Of a DNA stretch of 64,000 nucleotides, positions 17,505 through 26,399 are shown piece after piece. The notes beneath the pieces were generated by a model. It saw only the letters and a program-made list of their open reading frames with translations. It did no database searches and was not told where the DNA came from. The position numbers and the translations under genes are program-made. This stretch comes from Streptomyces sp. A 4/2 (GTDB lineage: Bacteria; Actinomycetota; Actinomycetes; Streptomycetales; Streptomycetaceae), in NCBI RefSeq assembly GCF_940670765.1, contig NZ_CALNVW010000043.1, positions 62,001-126,000 on the forward strand, given 5' to 3'. Each line of letters starts with the position of its first letter. The first letter of the stretch is position 1.

Positions 17505-18398
17505 ATGGTCATCAGCATGACAACAACGGCACGACCCACCCACAGGCACGGACCCTCTCGATCCGGAGGCAGTTCCGGTCGCGCATTCGCTGTGCTCGGC
17601 GCTCTCGCCACGGCCCTCGTCCCGGCCTTCGTCCTCGCCCCTCGCCCCTTGGCGGCGAGCACGTCGGGCGGCGGCTTCGGCGGTCAGCAAGGCCTCATCG
17701 ACAGCCTCTCCAAGTCGTTCGTCGACTACTGGAGTTCCGGCGACCGGACCTTTCCCCCCGGTTTGGAGCGGGCCGTCGACTACTGGCGTCATTACCACGT
17801 GGTCAAAGCCGTGATCGCTGCGATGCTGCTGGCCGTGCTCATCGCGCTCGGCGCTCTTCTCTGGAAGGCATTTCTGCGGGCCGGGGGGCTGGGGGCGGCA
17901 AGCAGGTTCGCTCTCGCGTCGGCCGCGGCTGTCGTCACGGCGCTCGCGGTGTTCTCGTCGGCGATGGTCATGGCCAACATCCAGGGTGCGACGGCGCCGT
18001 TCTCCTCGCTGCTGTCGATGCTGCCGGTACACGGGCCCCACGGGGAACTCGCCGATACGCTCCACCAGGTCAGGCAGCACCTTGCCGACTACCCGAATAC
18101 CGGTGACCGAACTCCGCCTGCTCTGGAGGTGATGGTCAGTGACTTCTCCCGGTACCACGCGGTGATAGCCGTGGCCGCCACGACGGTGGCGGTCGTCCTC
18201 ATCGGGATGAGTGCGGTGTCGTGGAAGAGGTCTGCGAGAACCGGGGCGTCCGACAGACGAACACGGCGCGTGTTCAGGTCGTTCGGTCTTGTCTCGGCCT
18301 TGCTGTCCCTGGTCGTCATCGTTGTCGCTGTGGCGAACACGACCACCACGGCCGACCCGGCACCTGCGCTTCTGGCCTTCTTCGAAGGCGGATGGTGA
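17505..18398 (+). CDS. Membrane protein of unknown function
   Basis: 297 aa. An N-terminal hydrophobic segment (FAVLGALATALVPAFVLAP) is followed by a Gly/Ser-rich loop. Further helices lie near residues 100-122, 140-160, 218-235 and 262-282. Two loops share a similar pattern, SFVDYWSSGDRTFPPGLER and LADYPNTGDRTPPALEV, each followed by YWRHYHVVKAVIAA or FSRYHAVIAVAAT. This suggests an internal duplication. A later in-frame ATG is at 17517. Its stop faces that of the response regulator across only 10 bases. Confidence 0.6.
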   Translation: MVISMTTTARPTHRHGPSRSGGSSGRAFAVLGALATALVPAFVLAPRPLAASTSGGGFGGQQGLIDSLSKSFVDYWSSGDRTFPPGLERAVDYWRHYHVVKAVIAAMLLAVLIALGALLWKAFLRAGGLGAASRFALASAAAVVTALAVFSSAMVMANIQGATAPFSSLLSMLPVHGPHGELADTLHQVRQHLADYPNTGDRTPPALEVMVSDFSRYHAVIAVAATTVAVVLIGMSAVSWKRSARTGASDRRTRRVFRSFGLVSALLSLVVIVVAVANTTTTADPAPALLAFFEGGW

Positions 18399-18408
18399 GA
18401 GGCCGCCG

Positions 18409-19116
18409 TCAGGCATTGAGAAAGGCGAGAACGGCGAGCACCCGGCGGTGCTGGGTGTCATCGGGCGGTAGGCCGAGCTTCGCGAAGACGTTGCCGATGT
18501 GCTTTTCCACCCCGCTGTTGGAGAGCGCCATTCGCCGGGCAATGGCCGTGTTGGAATGGCCCTCGGCCATCAGCGCCAGCAGTTGCCGTTCACGCGCGGT
18601 CAGTGCGCCCAGCGGGTCGTCCCGCCGCTGTCCGGCCAGCAACTCGGCGACGACTTGTGGGTCGAGCACCGTCGCGCCACGGGCCACGCGGTCCAGGGTG
18701 TCCAGGAACTCCTCGACCTTGGCGACCCGGTCCTTGAGCAGATAGCCGACCGCGCCGGAACCGTCCGCGAGCAGGTCGGCGGCGTAGGACACCTCCACGT
18801 ACTGGCTGAGTACCAGCACGGGGGTGCCGGGCAGTTGTCTGCGGGCGGTGGCCGCCGCCCGCAGGCCCTCGTCCGTATGCGTCGGCGGCATCCGGACATC
18901 GACGACCGACACGTCCGGGCGGTGTGCGAGCACCGCTTCGACCAGGGAAGGGCCGTCGCCGACCGCCGCCACCACCTCGTGACCGTCCTCGGTCAGCAGC
19001 CGGACCAGGCCCTCGCGCAGCAGCACCGCGTCATCGGCGACGACGATCCGCAGCGGATCCCGGTGCGCGGGGTACGACGGTGCTCCAGGCGTTGTTTCGT
19101 CCGAGGTCAGCGACAT
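18409..19116 (-). CDS. NarL/FixJ-family response regulator
   Basis: 235 aa. The receiver domain starts at RIVVADDAVLLREGL with the acidic pair near residue 28; the phospho-acceptor is D73 in VSVVDVRMPP, and the conserved Lys lies in GYLLKDR. The C-terminal LuxR HTH reads LTARERQLLALMAEGHSNTA then ALSNSGVEKHIGNVFAKLG. It overlaps the upstream histidine kinase gene by 10 bases, so the pair is co-expressed. No target can be read from the sequence. Confidence 0.93.
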   Translation of the reverse strand: MSLTSDETTPGAPSYPAHRDPLRIVVADDAVLLREGLVRLLTEDGHEVVAAVGDGPSLVEAVLAHRPDVSVVDVRMPPTHTDEGLRAAATARRQLPGTPVLVLSQYVEVSYAADLLADGSGAVGYLLKDRVAKVEEFLDTLDRVARGATVLDPQVVAELLAGQRRDDPLGALTARERQLLALMAEGHSNTAIARRMALSNSGVEKHIGNVFAKLGLPPDDTQHRRVLAVLAFLNA

Positions 19117-20444
19117 GGCAGCTCCGCGGTGACCGTCGTCGGGCCGTCCTCGGGACTGTCGACGCGCAGTCGGCCGCCGACCGCGTGCACCCGGTCGGCC
19201 AACCCCTGCAGCCCGTGTCCCTTGGCCAACGCCGCACCACCCACTCCGTCGTCCGTCACCCGGACCCGCAGGATTTCCCCCGTGTGGCGCATACCGACCG
19301 TGCACCGGCGGGCGTGGCTGTGCTTGGCCACGTTCGTCAGCGCCTCGGCGACCACGAAATACGCGGCTGTCTCGACGCCGGCGTCCAACTGGCGGCTCAG
19401 CGGACCGGCGTCGAGCTCGGCGGGTACGACGCAGCGAGCGACCAGAGCGGAGAGCGCCTCGCGCAGTCCTCGGTCGGTGAGGACCGGCGGGGCGATGCCG
19501 CGTGACAGGGCCCGTAGCTCGTCCAGCGCCTCCTGGGTCTGGACGACCGCGTCGGCGAGTGCGGCCCGGACAAGTTCCGGCTTTCTGTCGAAGTGATGCT
19601 GGGCGCGGCCCAGTTCCATCGCCAGCCGGACCAGTTGCTGTTGGGGGCCGTCGTGGATGTCGCGTTCGAGCCGGCGCAGGGCGACCGCCTCGGCCGTCAC
19701 CGCTGCGGCGGCCTGTCCACGGGCGGTGTCGCGCCCCTGCCCCGATCTGCCGGTCCGGCGGTGCGACACGGACGTGCTGGACAGCAGCGCCTGCCCGAGA
19801 CCGGCCTGAGCGGCGACGCACACCCGGGTCACCAGCGGCAGGGTGAACAGCAGCAGCACGCCGACCGTGATCGCGAAGACGAGCCGCTCGGTCGGCGCCG
19901 TCAGTCCCAGGCTCAAGGCGATGTGGGACCGGTCGCTGCCCGCGTACAGGGTCATGGGCCGCAGCGACCCGGGGGTGACCTGGATGCGCAGGGGGTACGT
20001 GGCGGTCGCGGCTCCCACGAACCACCACAGGACCGTCACCACCGAGGTGACCAGTACGACGGGGAGCACCGACACCGCGTGTGCCAGGTCGAGCCACAGC
20101 CCCGGGCCGGTCGCGTCGGCCGTCTCCTTCGACCTGGGCCGCCGGCCCGCTCCTCGTGTGCCGTCGGTCCGGGAACGCACCGTGCCGATCCGCCACCACT
20201 CCAGATCGCCGGACCACCGCGCCAGTGCCAGAGAACGGGCCGCTACGGGCGATCCTCCCGGCAACAACGAACCGACCGTTGCGACGCACAGGCCGCCGAC
20301 CATCAGCAGCAGACCGGCGGCGGCGGTGAAAGGCGCGGTCAGGAGATACAACGACTCGACGAGCGTGCGACGCCCTGCGCGAACGACGAACCCGGCACTC
20401 GGCCGCCACCGACCCGCGACCACGGAGGGCAACGACTCAACCAT
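19107..20444 (-). CDS. NarL-type sensor histidine kinase
   Basis: 445 aa. Hydrophobic segments near residues 31-60, 121-146 and 188-212 anchor it in the membrane. The HisKA_3 dimerisation box has H264 in LERDIHDGPQQQLVRLAMEL. The HATPase domain carries LTNVAKHSHA (N box) and VTDDGVGGA (G1). The extracytoplasmic loop between the second and third helices is short (about 40 aa), so the signal may come from the membrane. Operon with the response regulator that follows. Confidence 0.9.
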   Translation of the reverse strand: MVESLPSVVAGRWRPSAGFVVRAGRRTLVESLYLLTAPFTAAAGLLLMVGGLCVATVGSLLPGGSPVAARSLALARWSGDLEWWRIGTVRSRTDGTRGAGRRPRSKETADATGPGLWLDLAHAVSVLPVVLVTSVVTVLWWFVGAATATYPLRIQVTPGSLRPMTLYAGSDRSHIALSLGLTAPTERLVFAITVGVLLLFTLPLVTRVCVAAQAGLGQALLSSTSVSHRRTGRSGQGRDTARGQAAAAVTAEAVALRRLERDIHDGPQQQLVRLAMELGRAQHHFDRKPELVRAALADAVVQTQEALDELRALSRGIAPPVLTDRGLREALSALVARCVVPAELDAGPLSRQLDAGVETAAYFVVAEALTNVAKHSHARRCTVGMRHTGEILRVRVTDDGVGGAALAKGHGLQGLADRVHAVGGRLRVDSPEDGPTTVTAELPCR

Positions 20445-20956
20445 GTGGACAGCATAATGTCGCTCCGATCCGGGATTTGGACGATCACGTCGAGAGCGAT
20501 TTCTGCGACTCGGGCGATCCCGGGGGACCGACCTGCAAGGGCCACCTCATCGGTGAAGGCGGATGCGGTCGTTGGCCTTCCTCGTCACATCTGACCGGTG
20601 GGGCAAGGCGGCCGGCCCGCCACCGTCGACGGCGAGATCCGTAGAAGCCGCAACGAGGCCGAGCGCACGCTCAACCAATTCAAGACCCCCGAACCGTCGC
20701 CGTCCGGCACGGCAGAAGGGGTCTGCGCCTTCCACCGCACAGTCACGATCGGAGTGATCCGATCTCGGCCCCGTTCGCGATCACAGGACGGCCCCGGCCT
20801 CTAGAGTCTCCCGGTGGACGTCGATACCTGGTTCCCACCCGCTGGGACACCGACCGACAACCCGGAGCCGGCTCCCCGACCCTGACCGTGGGTCGGCGCA
20901 CCCTCACGATCCGGACGGCCGCACGCCCGTCCTCACCGTCACCCCGGAGGAACCCC
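20445..20956. other. Gene-free stretch with a transposase relic
   Basis: 512 bases between the divergent kinase and the small 86-aa gene. Apart from the IS5-type relic described separately, nothing recognisable. Confidence 0.4.
20610..20804 (+). mobile_element. IS5-type transposase C-terminal relic
   Basis: The frame reads RSRNEAERTLNQFK, a degraded centre, then CAFHRTVTIGVIRSRPRS and a stop. This follows the IS5-family ending RNxVERxxNxxK...FHGTVTVAAIRxWLR. No element ends found. Confidence 0.45.
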
Positions 20957-21217
20957 ATGACCACAGAGCAGGAAGCACGCGACACGATCCGCCGCGTCCT
21001 CGGCGACACGCACCCCGATGTGAAGGAGTTCCCCGCCGGGAACCTGTCGGTCACCGTCCACGTCGGCCGGCACGCCGCGACGATCGACGGGCACCCGGAG
21101 ACCGGTTGGGGCTGGACCGTCGACCCCGGCGAGGACGACGGATTCTCCGGCCACGAGCTGACCGCGCCCACCCTCGAAGCCGCGCTCCAGGCCATCCGTG
21201 ACACAGTCGCTCCCTGA
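20957..21217 (+). CDS. Small hypothetical protein
   Basis: 86 aa from an ATG with GGAGG 6 bases upstream. Acidic, without signal or membrane segments: TEQEARDTIRRVLGDTHPDV, HVGRHAATIDGHPETGWGWT, then TLEAALQAIRDTVAP. The helix-strand-strand-helix order suggests a small alpha/beta domain. Not recognised. Confidence 0.55.
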   Translation: MTTEQEARDTIRRVLGDTHPDVKEFPAGNLSVTVHVGRHAATIDGHPETGWGWTVDPGEDDGFSGHELTAPTLEAALQAIRDTVAP

Positions 21218-21532
21218 CCTGGTGAACGGAGAAGCGCCGACAGGGCCGGGTCCCGGGACCCACCACCCCAACGGGTGGGAACAAGACCTGTGTTGCTGCG
21301 CGCCCGCAGTGTTGTCATCCCCCTCACACTTCGTCATGTGCCCTGTCCCCGGAGCGCGGCGCGGCGCATGGCGGGCAACCTCGGTGCGATCTCCGGTCCG
21401 CTCCTCGTGCTCGTCGTGACGCTGATCGGACAAGAGCTGGGCAAGGATTCCTGTTTCGATTGACTCCGCGTTCTGTCATGAGCATGGTTTCTGCGTACTC
21501 CTTGGCCCCCACCCTTGAGAGGAACGCACCCC
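21218..21532. other. Gene-free stretch
   Basis: 315 bases before the secreted protein gene. Only its GAGAGGA ribosome site was seen. Confidence 0.4.
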
Positions 21533-22513
21533 GTGAGACGTCTGAACTCCATGGCGGCCGCGCTCGGCGCCGCCACTGTTTTGATCCTGGCCTGCGGTCT
21601 CGGCAGTGCCTCCGCAGCCGCGGCACCCACCGGCGGTCACGCCGCCACCACGCGGCAACAGGCCGCGAACGTCTGCACGTCCGCAGCCGCCAACTCCGGC
21701 CGCCCGGTTCACGGGGCGCTGTCCCGCGACCAGGTGCACCACCAGCTCTCCGGCCTGACCGGAGCCCACCGTGAGGCCCGCGGATACCCCGCCTCAGGGG
21801 TGGCCGACAAGGGCCCGTTGGGGGGTGGCGCGCCCGACCGCGGTCTGCTGACGGACATACACCCGGCCCAGGGCACCTCCTTCAAGGCGATCAACGGCAG
21901 TGACGGCTCCTGCGCCACCCAGTCCGTGTCCACGCAGCTGAACATCCAGGACGGCTCGACGACGATCTACACCCCCACGATGTACCCGGCCGGTGGCTCG
22001 TGCGTCGAACTGGTCACCGTCTACACGCTGTCCGGTCGATCGGTCTCGGCCTGGGACTGGTGCCAGAGCGTCACCTTCGAGGCATCGGTGCCCATCGACA
22101 GTGCCTTCCTGGGTACCTACACGGACGGTTCCTCCAGCGCGTACACCGGCCGTGTCGTGAAGACCGACGCGACCACCAACTCCTGGACCGCTGCGCTGTA
22201 CAACTACCGGACCGGTTCCTGGGACACCCTCTTCACCCAGTCGGGCCAGAACCAGTCGGGCCGCGACACCGGCTGGGACATCAACGAGTTGTACTCCCAG
22301 GTGGGCAGCTCCGGCCGCGCCTATTCCTGCGACGCCATGGCGGGCCAGACCTTCGAGTCCAGCAACATCACGGTCCGGATCAACGGCAGTTGGACTCCCG
22401 CGTCGTCGGCCAATTCCGATACCACCTACGACTCGCCGGACAGTTCCTTCTACTGCCCCGACCGCACCTACCAGATGGTCAGCGCGTACGACCATTGGAA
22501 GGCCGTCGGCTAG
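21533..22513 (+). CDS. Secreted protein of unknown function
   Basis: About 326 aa from a GTG preceded by GAGAGGA. Signal peptide: VRRLNSMAAALGAATVLILA, then SASAAAA. The mature part has a Ser/Thr/Tyr-rich beta-strand character (TTIYTPTMYPAGGSCVELVT, SVSAWDWCQSVTFEASVPID, YRTGSWDTLFTQSGQNQSG) and several Cys, suggesting disulfide-bonded beta-sandwich folds. No catalytic motif seen. Its closeness to the furan-type operon may be chance. Confidence 0.6.
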   Translation: MRRLNSMAAALGAATVLILACGLGSASAAAAPTGGHAATTRQQAANVCTSAAANSGRPVHGALSRDQVHHQLSGLTGAHREARGYPASGVADKGPLGGGAPDRGLLTDIHPAQGTSFKAINGSDGSCATQSVSTQLNIQDGSTTIYTPTMYPAGGSCVELVTVYTLSGRSVSAWDWCQSVTFEASVPIDSAFLGTYTDGSSSAYTGRVVKTDATTNSWTAALYNYRTGSWDTLFTQSGQNQSGRDTGWDINELYSQVGSSGRAYSCDAMAGQTFESSNITVRINGSWTPASSANSDTTYDSPDSSFYCPDRTYQMVSAYDHWKAVG

Positions 22514-22550
22514 CCCGTGCCTCTTTGCTCGGCCGGTCGGCTGATCGGGT

Positions 22551-22650
22551 GTGTCTGTCCGGTTGGTGACCGGTGAGGGGATGTGGGACCGGATCAGGCC
22601 GTTCGTGCCGGCTGATCCGGTCCGTCGGCTGAGTGACGTCGTTCAGCGTG
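22551..22650 (+). mobile_element. Possible transposase N-terminal relic
   Basis: RLVTGEGMWDRIRPFVPAD followed by PVRR resembles the opening of IS5-type transposases (L-T-x-x-x-W-x-R-I-x-P-L-L-P). The similarity is lost after about 30 residues. The rest of the gap up to 22880 shows nothing else. Confidence 0.25.
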
Positions 22651-22880
22651 GCGGAGGCGTCGGTCAGGTCGTCCGCGGCTTGCTCTGTCGTGTTTCGGCG
22701 GGAGCGGGTTCGAACCGGCGTGCACGGCGCACTGGGTACACCGTGCCAACACCCGCCCGGACTCCGCACGCCCTACCGGTGCCTTCGGGCCGCAGTGATG
22801 ATGAGCCGACCGCAAGGGATCCAGTCGACTCCGCGCACTTGCCTCTTGGCCAGGTGGACATGCGGGGGAAGGAGTCCACG

Positions 22881-23633
22881 TTGTTGCTTCTCATCTCCCC
22901 GGACAGCGTCGAGGAGGCCCTCGACTGCGCGAAGGCGGCGGAGCATCTCGACATCGTCGATGTCAAGAAGCCCGACGAGGGCTCGCTCGGCGCGAACTAT
23001 CCGTGGGTCATCAGAGAGATCCGCGACGCGGTCCCGGCGGACAAACCGGTGTCCGCCACCGTGGGAGACGTGCCGTACAAGCCCGGCACGGTGGCCCAGG
23101 CGGCGCTCGGTGCTGCTGTGTCCGGAGCCACGTACATCAAGGTGGGCCTCTACGGATGTACGACGCCCGATCAGGCCATCGATGTCATGCGAGGGGTCGT
23201 CCGGGCAGTGAAGGACTATCGGCCGGACGCTCTCGTCGTCGCATCGGGCTACGCCGACGCGCACCGGATCGGCTGCGTCAACCCGCTCGCACTGCCCGAC
23301 ATCGCCCGTCGTTCCGGCTGCGACGCGGCCATGCTCGACACCGCTGTCAAGGACGGGACGCGGCTGTTCGACCACGTTCCGCCGGAGGCCTGCGCGGAGT
23401 TCGTCCGGCTGGCTCACGAGGCCGGTCTGCTCGCCGCACTCGCGGGCAGCGTGAAGGCGGGCGACCTCGGCGTGCTGACCCGCATCGGCACGGACATCGT
23501 GGGGGTGCGTGGGGCGGTCTGCGAGGGGGGCGACCGCAACACCGGAAGGATCCAGCCGCAGTTGGTGGCCGCCTTCCGGGCGGAGATGGACCGTCACGCC
23601 CGGGAAGCCGCAGCTGCCGTCACCGCGAGCTGA
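22881..23633 (+). CDS. mfnB: (5-formylfuran-3-yl)methyl phosphate synthase homologue (MfnB/DUF556)
   Basis: Makes 4-(hydroxymethyl)-2-furancarboxaldehyde phosphate from two glyceraldehyde-3-phosphate molecules in methanofuran synthesis; here a bacterial homologue of about 250 aa. The start is set at TTG 22881, because GGGGGAAGGAG precedes it and the methanogen proteins begin at the matching residue (LLLISP); an ATG at 22860 is possible. Lys29 in IVDVKKPDEGSLGANYPWVI and Lys157 in AMLDTAVKDG match the two catalytic lysines of the TIM-barrel family. SATVGDVPYKPGT and YIKVGLYG are further signatures. It is followed 8 bases later by an aldehyde dehydrogenase gene and then an alcohol dehydrogenase gene, enzymes that could act on a furan aldehyde and alcohol. 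Confidence 0.85.
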   Translation: MLLLISPDSVEEALDCAKAAEHLDIVDVKKPDEGSLGANYPWVIREIRDAVPADKPVSATVGDVPYKPGTVAQAALGAAVSGATYIKVGLYGCTTPDQAIDVMRGVVRAVKDYRPDALVVASGYADAHRIGCVNPLALPDIARRSGCDAAMLDTAVKDGTRLFDHVPPEACAEFVRLAHEAGLLAALAGSVKAGDLGVLTRIGTDIVGVRGAVCEGGDRNTGRIQPQLVAAFRAEMDRHAREAAAAVTAS

Positions 23634-23641
23634 CCGCCGGC

Positions 23642-25045
23642 ATGGCGACACGTGAGCCCTGCCACGCTCCCGGAACCCTCGGCGAGTGCTTCGCTGTCCT
23701 CGATCCGGCAACGGGCGAGGCATTCGAAGAGGCTCCCGAGCAGCAGCCGGAGGAGTTGGATGCCGTCGTAGGCCGGGCCCACGAGGCCTGGCGAAGCTGG
23801 CGGGCCGACCCCGTCACCCGTGCCACCTCGTTGCTCGCGGCAGCCGACGCAGTGGAGGCGGCCGGGGCCGACCTCGCTCCGCTGCTCACCCGTGAACAGG
23901 GCAAACCCCTGGCCGAGTCGTACGCGGAGATCGCCCGCACGGCAGCCCGCCTGCGCTACTTCGCGGAGTTGGCCCCCAGGCCACGGCCCATCAGGGACGG
24001 CCGACCGGTACGCAGCGAGATCCGCTGGCGACCGCTCGGGCCCGTCGCCGCGATCGTCCCGTGGAACTTTCCCCTCCAGCTCGCGTCGGCGAAGTTCGCG
24101 CCCGCGCTCGCCGCAGGCAACACGGTGGTGCTCAAGCCCTCTCCCTTCACGCCCTTGGCCACACGGGTGCTGGGGTCCGTCATCGCCACGGCCCTCCCCG
24201 AGGACGTACTGACGATCGTCACCGGTCATGAACCCCTCGGCGCCCGCCTGGCCTCCCATCCGGGGATCCGCCATGTGACCTTCACCGGTTCGATTCCCAC
24301 CGGACGCGCTGTCGCGGAGGGAGCGGCGGCGTCGCTCGCCCGGGTCACCCTGGAGCTGGGTGGCAACGACGCCGCCGTCCTGCTGGAGGACGTGGACGTG
24401 GAACGGATCGCGGACCGGCTGTTCTGGGCGGCGTTCCGTAACTGCGGACAGGTCTGCATGGCGGTCAAACGTGTCTACGCCCCGGCCCGGCTCTACTCCG
24501 ACGTGGTCGAGGCCCTCGCGCAGCGCGCGAAGACCGCCGTTGTCGGAGCCGGCCTCGACCCGGGCACGCAACTGGGCCCCGTCAACAACGCCCCCCAACT
24601 GGCCCGGGTGGAGCGCTGCACGGCCCAGGCCCTGGCAGCCGGTGCCCGAGCAGTGGCCGGTGGCCACCGGCTGGACCGGCCGGGCTACTTCTACGCCCCG
24701 ACGATCCTCGCCGATGTCCCGCCCGACAGCCCGGTGGTGACGGAGGAACAGTTCGGTCCGGTCCTGCCGGTGCTGCCGTACGGGAGCACCGACGAAGCCG
24801 TCGAGGCCGCCAACGGCACCTCCTTCGGGCTGGGCGGATCGGTATGGGGAACGGACCTCGACCGGGCCGAGGCTGTGGCCGACCGGCTGGAGTGCGGGAC
24901 GGCGTGGATCAACCACCACGCCGAACTGTCCCTCGCTCAGCCCTTCGCGGGCATCAAGGAGAGCGGCGTCGGCGTCGCGGGCGGGCCATGGGGGCTCTAC
25001 GGGAACCTCAGACCGTTCGTCGTCCACCGTCCGGAGGAGGCATGA
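23642..25045 (+). CDS. Aldehyde dehydrogenase family protein
   Basis: 467 aa, full-length NAD(P)+-dependent ALDH. PVAAIVPWNFPLQ and VVLKPSPFTP are coenzyme-binding motifs. LELGGNDAAVLLEDV holds the general-base Glu, and FRNCGQVCMAVKRVY the catalytic Cys. EEQFGPVLPVLPY and GIKESGVG complete the fold. It lies between the furan phosphate synthase and the alcohol dehydrogenase, overlapping the latter by ATGA. A natural substrate would be a furfural-type aldehyde, oxidised to a furoate; this is inference from context. Confidence 0.9.
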   Translation: MATREPCHAPGTLGECFAVLDPATGEAFEEAPEQQPEELDAVVGRAHEAWRSWRADPVTRATSLLAAADAVEAAGADLAPLLTREQGKPLAESYAEIARTAARLRYFAELAPRPRPIRDGRPVRSEIRWRPLGPVAAIVPWNFPLQLASAKFAPALAAGNTVVLKPSPFTPLATRVLGSVIATALPEDVLTIVTGHEPLGARLASHPGIRHVTFTGSIPTGRAVAEGAAASLARVTLELGGNDAAVLLEDVDVERIADRLFWAAFRNCGQVCMAVKRVYAPARLYSDVVEALAQRAKTAVVGAGLDPGTQLGPVNNAPQLARVERCTAQALAAGARAVAGGHRLDRPGYFYAPTILADVPPDSPVVTEEQFGPVLPVLPYGSTDEAVEAANGTSFGLGGSVWGTDLDRAEAVADRLECGTAWINHHAELSLAQPFAGIKESGVGVAGGPWGLYGNLRPFVVHRPEEA

Positions 25046-26151
25046 CGATGAGGTTCGGCGCGGCGGTACTGCGCTCGTACGAGAGCCGATTCGCCGTCGA
25101 GGAGGTGATCCTGAACACGGGACCGGCCGACGGCGAGATCCTGGTCAGGATCGCGGGCTGCGGGATGTGCCGGACCGATCTCGCGGTCCGGCGTTCGGCG
25201 GGCCGCTCGCCACTGCCGGCGGTGCTCGGCCACGAGGGGGCCGGGGTCGTGGTGGAGACGGGCGGCCCGCACACCGGCCTGAGCAACGGCGACCACGTCG
25301 TGCTGAGCTTCGACTCCTGCGGACGCTGCCGGAACTGCCTGGACGCTGCCCCCGCCTACTGCGGCTCGTTCGCCTCGCTCAACCTCTTCGGAGGGCGCAA
25401 GGAGAACGCCGCGCGGTTCACCGATGCGGCAGGGGAGGAACTGGCCCCCCGGTGGTTCGGACAGTCCTCCTTCGCCGAGTACGCGGTGGTTCCGGCCCGC
25501 AATGCCGTCCGGGCCGACCCCTCGCTGCCCGTCGAACTTCTCGGACCGCTCGGCTGCGGCTTCCTCACCGGCGCCGGAGCGGTCTTCAACTCCTTGGGTG
25601 TCGGGCCCGGCGACACCTTCGCGGTCTTCGGCGCAGGAGCGGTCGGTCTGGCCGCGGTGATGGCGGCTGCGGTCTCCGGAGCGGTGACCGTGGCCGTCGA
25701 CCGGCACTCCGAACGGCTGGCCCTCGCCGAACGATTCGGCGCGATCCCGCTGCACGCCGCTTCGACCGACCTGCCCGGCCGCATCCGGCAACTGACCGAC
25801 GGTGGCGCGCAGTTCGCGCTGGATACCACGGCCTCTGCCCGGCTGATCAACGACGCGCTCCGGGCCCTGCGTCCGACCGGCCACCTCGGTCTGGTGGCCC
25901 GGCTCCACAGCACGCTGCCACTCGAACCGGGGGCACTGGACCGGGGCAGGGAAATCTCCCACATCTGCGAGGGGGACGCGGTGCCGGGACTGCTCATCCC
26001 GCGGCTGACCGGGCTGTGGCAGGCCGGGCGGTTTCCCTTCGACGAGCTGATCCGTACGTACCCGCTCGCCGCCATCAACGAAGCCGAACGCGACTGCGAG
26101 GCGGGCCGCGTGGTCAAACCGGTTCTGCTTCCGGAGGGGAGGAGCCGATGA
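25042..26151 (+). CDS. Zinc-dependent alcohol dehydrogenase, aryl-alcohol type
   Basis: 369 aa, medium-chain dehydrogenase. The catalytic zinc site has Cys in GCGMCRTD and His-Glu in LGHEGAG; the structural zinc site has four Cys in CGRCRNCLDAAPAYC. LLGPLGCGFLTGAGAVFN and AVFGAGAVGLAAV form the Rossmann part. The layout resembles benzyl/aryl-alcohol dehydrogenases (XylB/AreB). Acting on a hydroxymethylfuran would suit the operon. The start overlaps the ALDH stop by ATGA, and its stop overlaps the next small ORF in the same way. Confidence 0.9.
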   Translation: MTMRFGAAVLRSYESRFAVEEVILNTGPADGEILVRIAGCGMCRTDLAVRRSAGRSPLPAVLGHEGAGVVVETGGPHTGLSNGDHVVLSFDSCGRCRNCLDAAPAYCGSFASLNLFGGRKENAARFTDAAGEELAPRWFGQSSFAEYAVVPARNAVRADPSLPVELLGPLGCGFLTGAGAVFNSLGVGPGDTFAVFGAGAVGLAAVMAAAVSGAVTVAVDRHSERLALAERFGAIPLHAASTDLPGRIRQLTDGGAQFALDTTASARLINDALRALRPTGHLGLVARLHSTLPLEPGALDRGREISHICEGDAVPGLLIPRLTGLWQAGRFPFDELIRTYPLAAINEAERDCEAGRVVKPVLLPEGRSR

Positions 26152-26228
26152 GCGAAGCGTTCAATGCCCCTGCCCATCCGGTCGACGCCGATCGACCGTC
26201 ACCGGGCAGCATGACGGCAGGTCCTTGA
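26148..26228 (+). CDS. 26-aa ORF coupled to the furan-type operon
   Basis: ATGA-coupled to the alcohol dehydrogenase, with a strong GGGGAGGAG site. It encodes MSEAFNAPAHPVDADRPSPG followed by SMTAGP. It looks like the N-terminus of a further enzyme cut off by a deletion. A genuine small protein is the other option. It has no peptide-precursor hallmarks. Confidence 0.4.
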   Translation: MSEAFNAPAHPVDADRPSPGSMTAGP

Positions 26229-26399
26229 ACCGCCCGCACCGAGACGGCCGGGCCGAGGAACCGGGTGGCCGCAGGGCTGCTCGCTACGGGGCGCTCCCCG
26301 AGGAACGGGCGCCCGGAGCGGTGGCGCCGTGCGTCCGCCGCTGATCCAGCATTCCTGTCCCTCACTGTTCGTGGTCGCAACTAGCTCGATGGAGGACAC

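Noticed and set aside
18409..20409. Single 666-codon frame as a fused kinase-regulator
   Set aside because: The kinase is encoded in a different frame (19107-20444); only the last 236 codons of this frame, from 19116, are real.
22700..22745. GGTTCGAACC resembling a tRNA T-arm
   Set aside because: The flanking bases do not form the 5-bp T stem, and no acceptor, D or anticodon stem can be built around it.
26148..26228. 26-aa ORF as a peptide natural-product precursor
   Set aside because: No Cys, no recognition sequence and no peptide-modifying enzyme nearby; a truncated gene is simpler.
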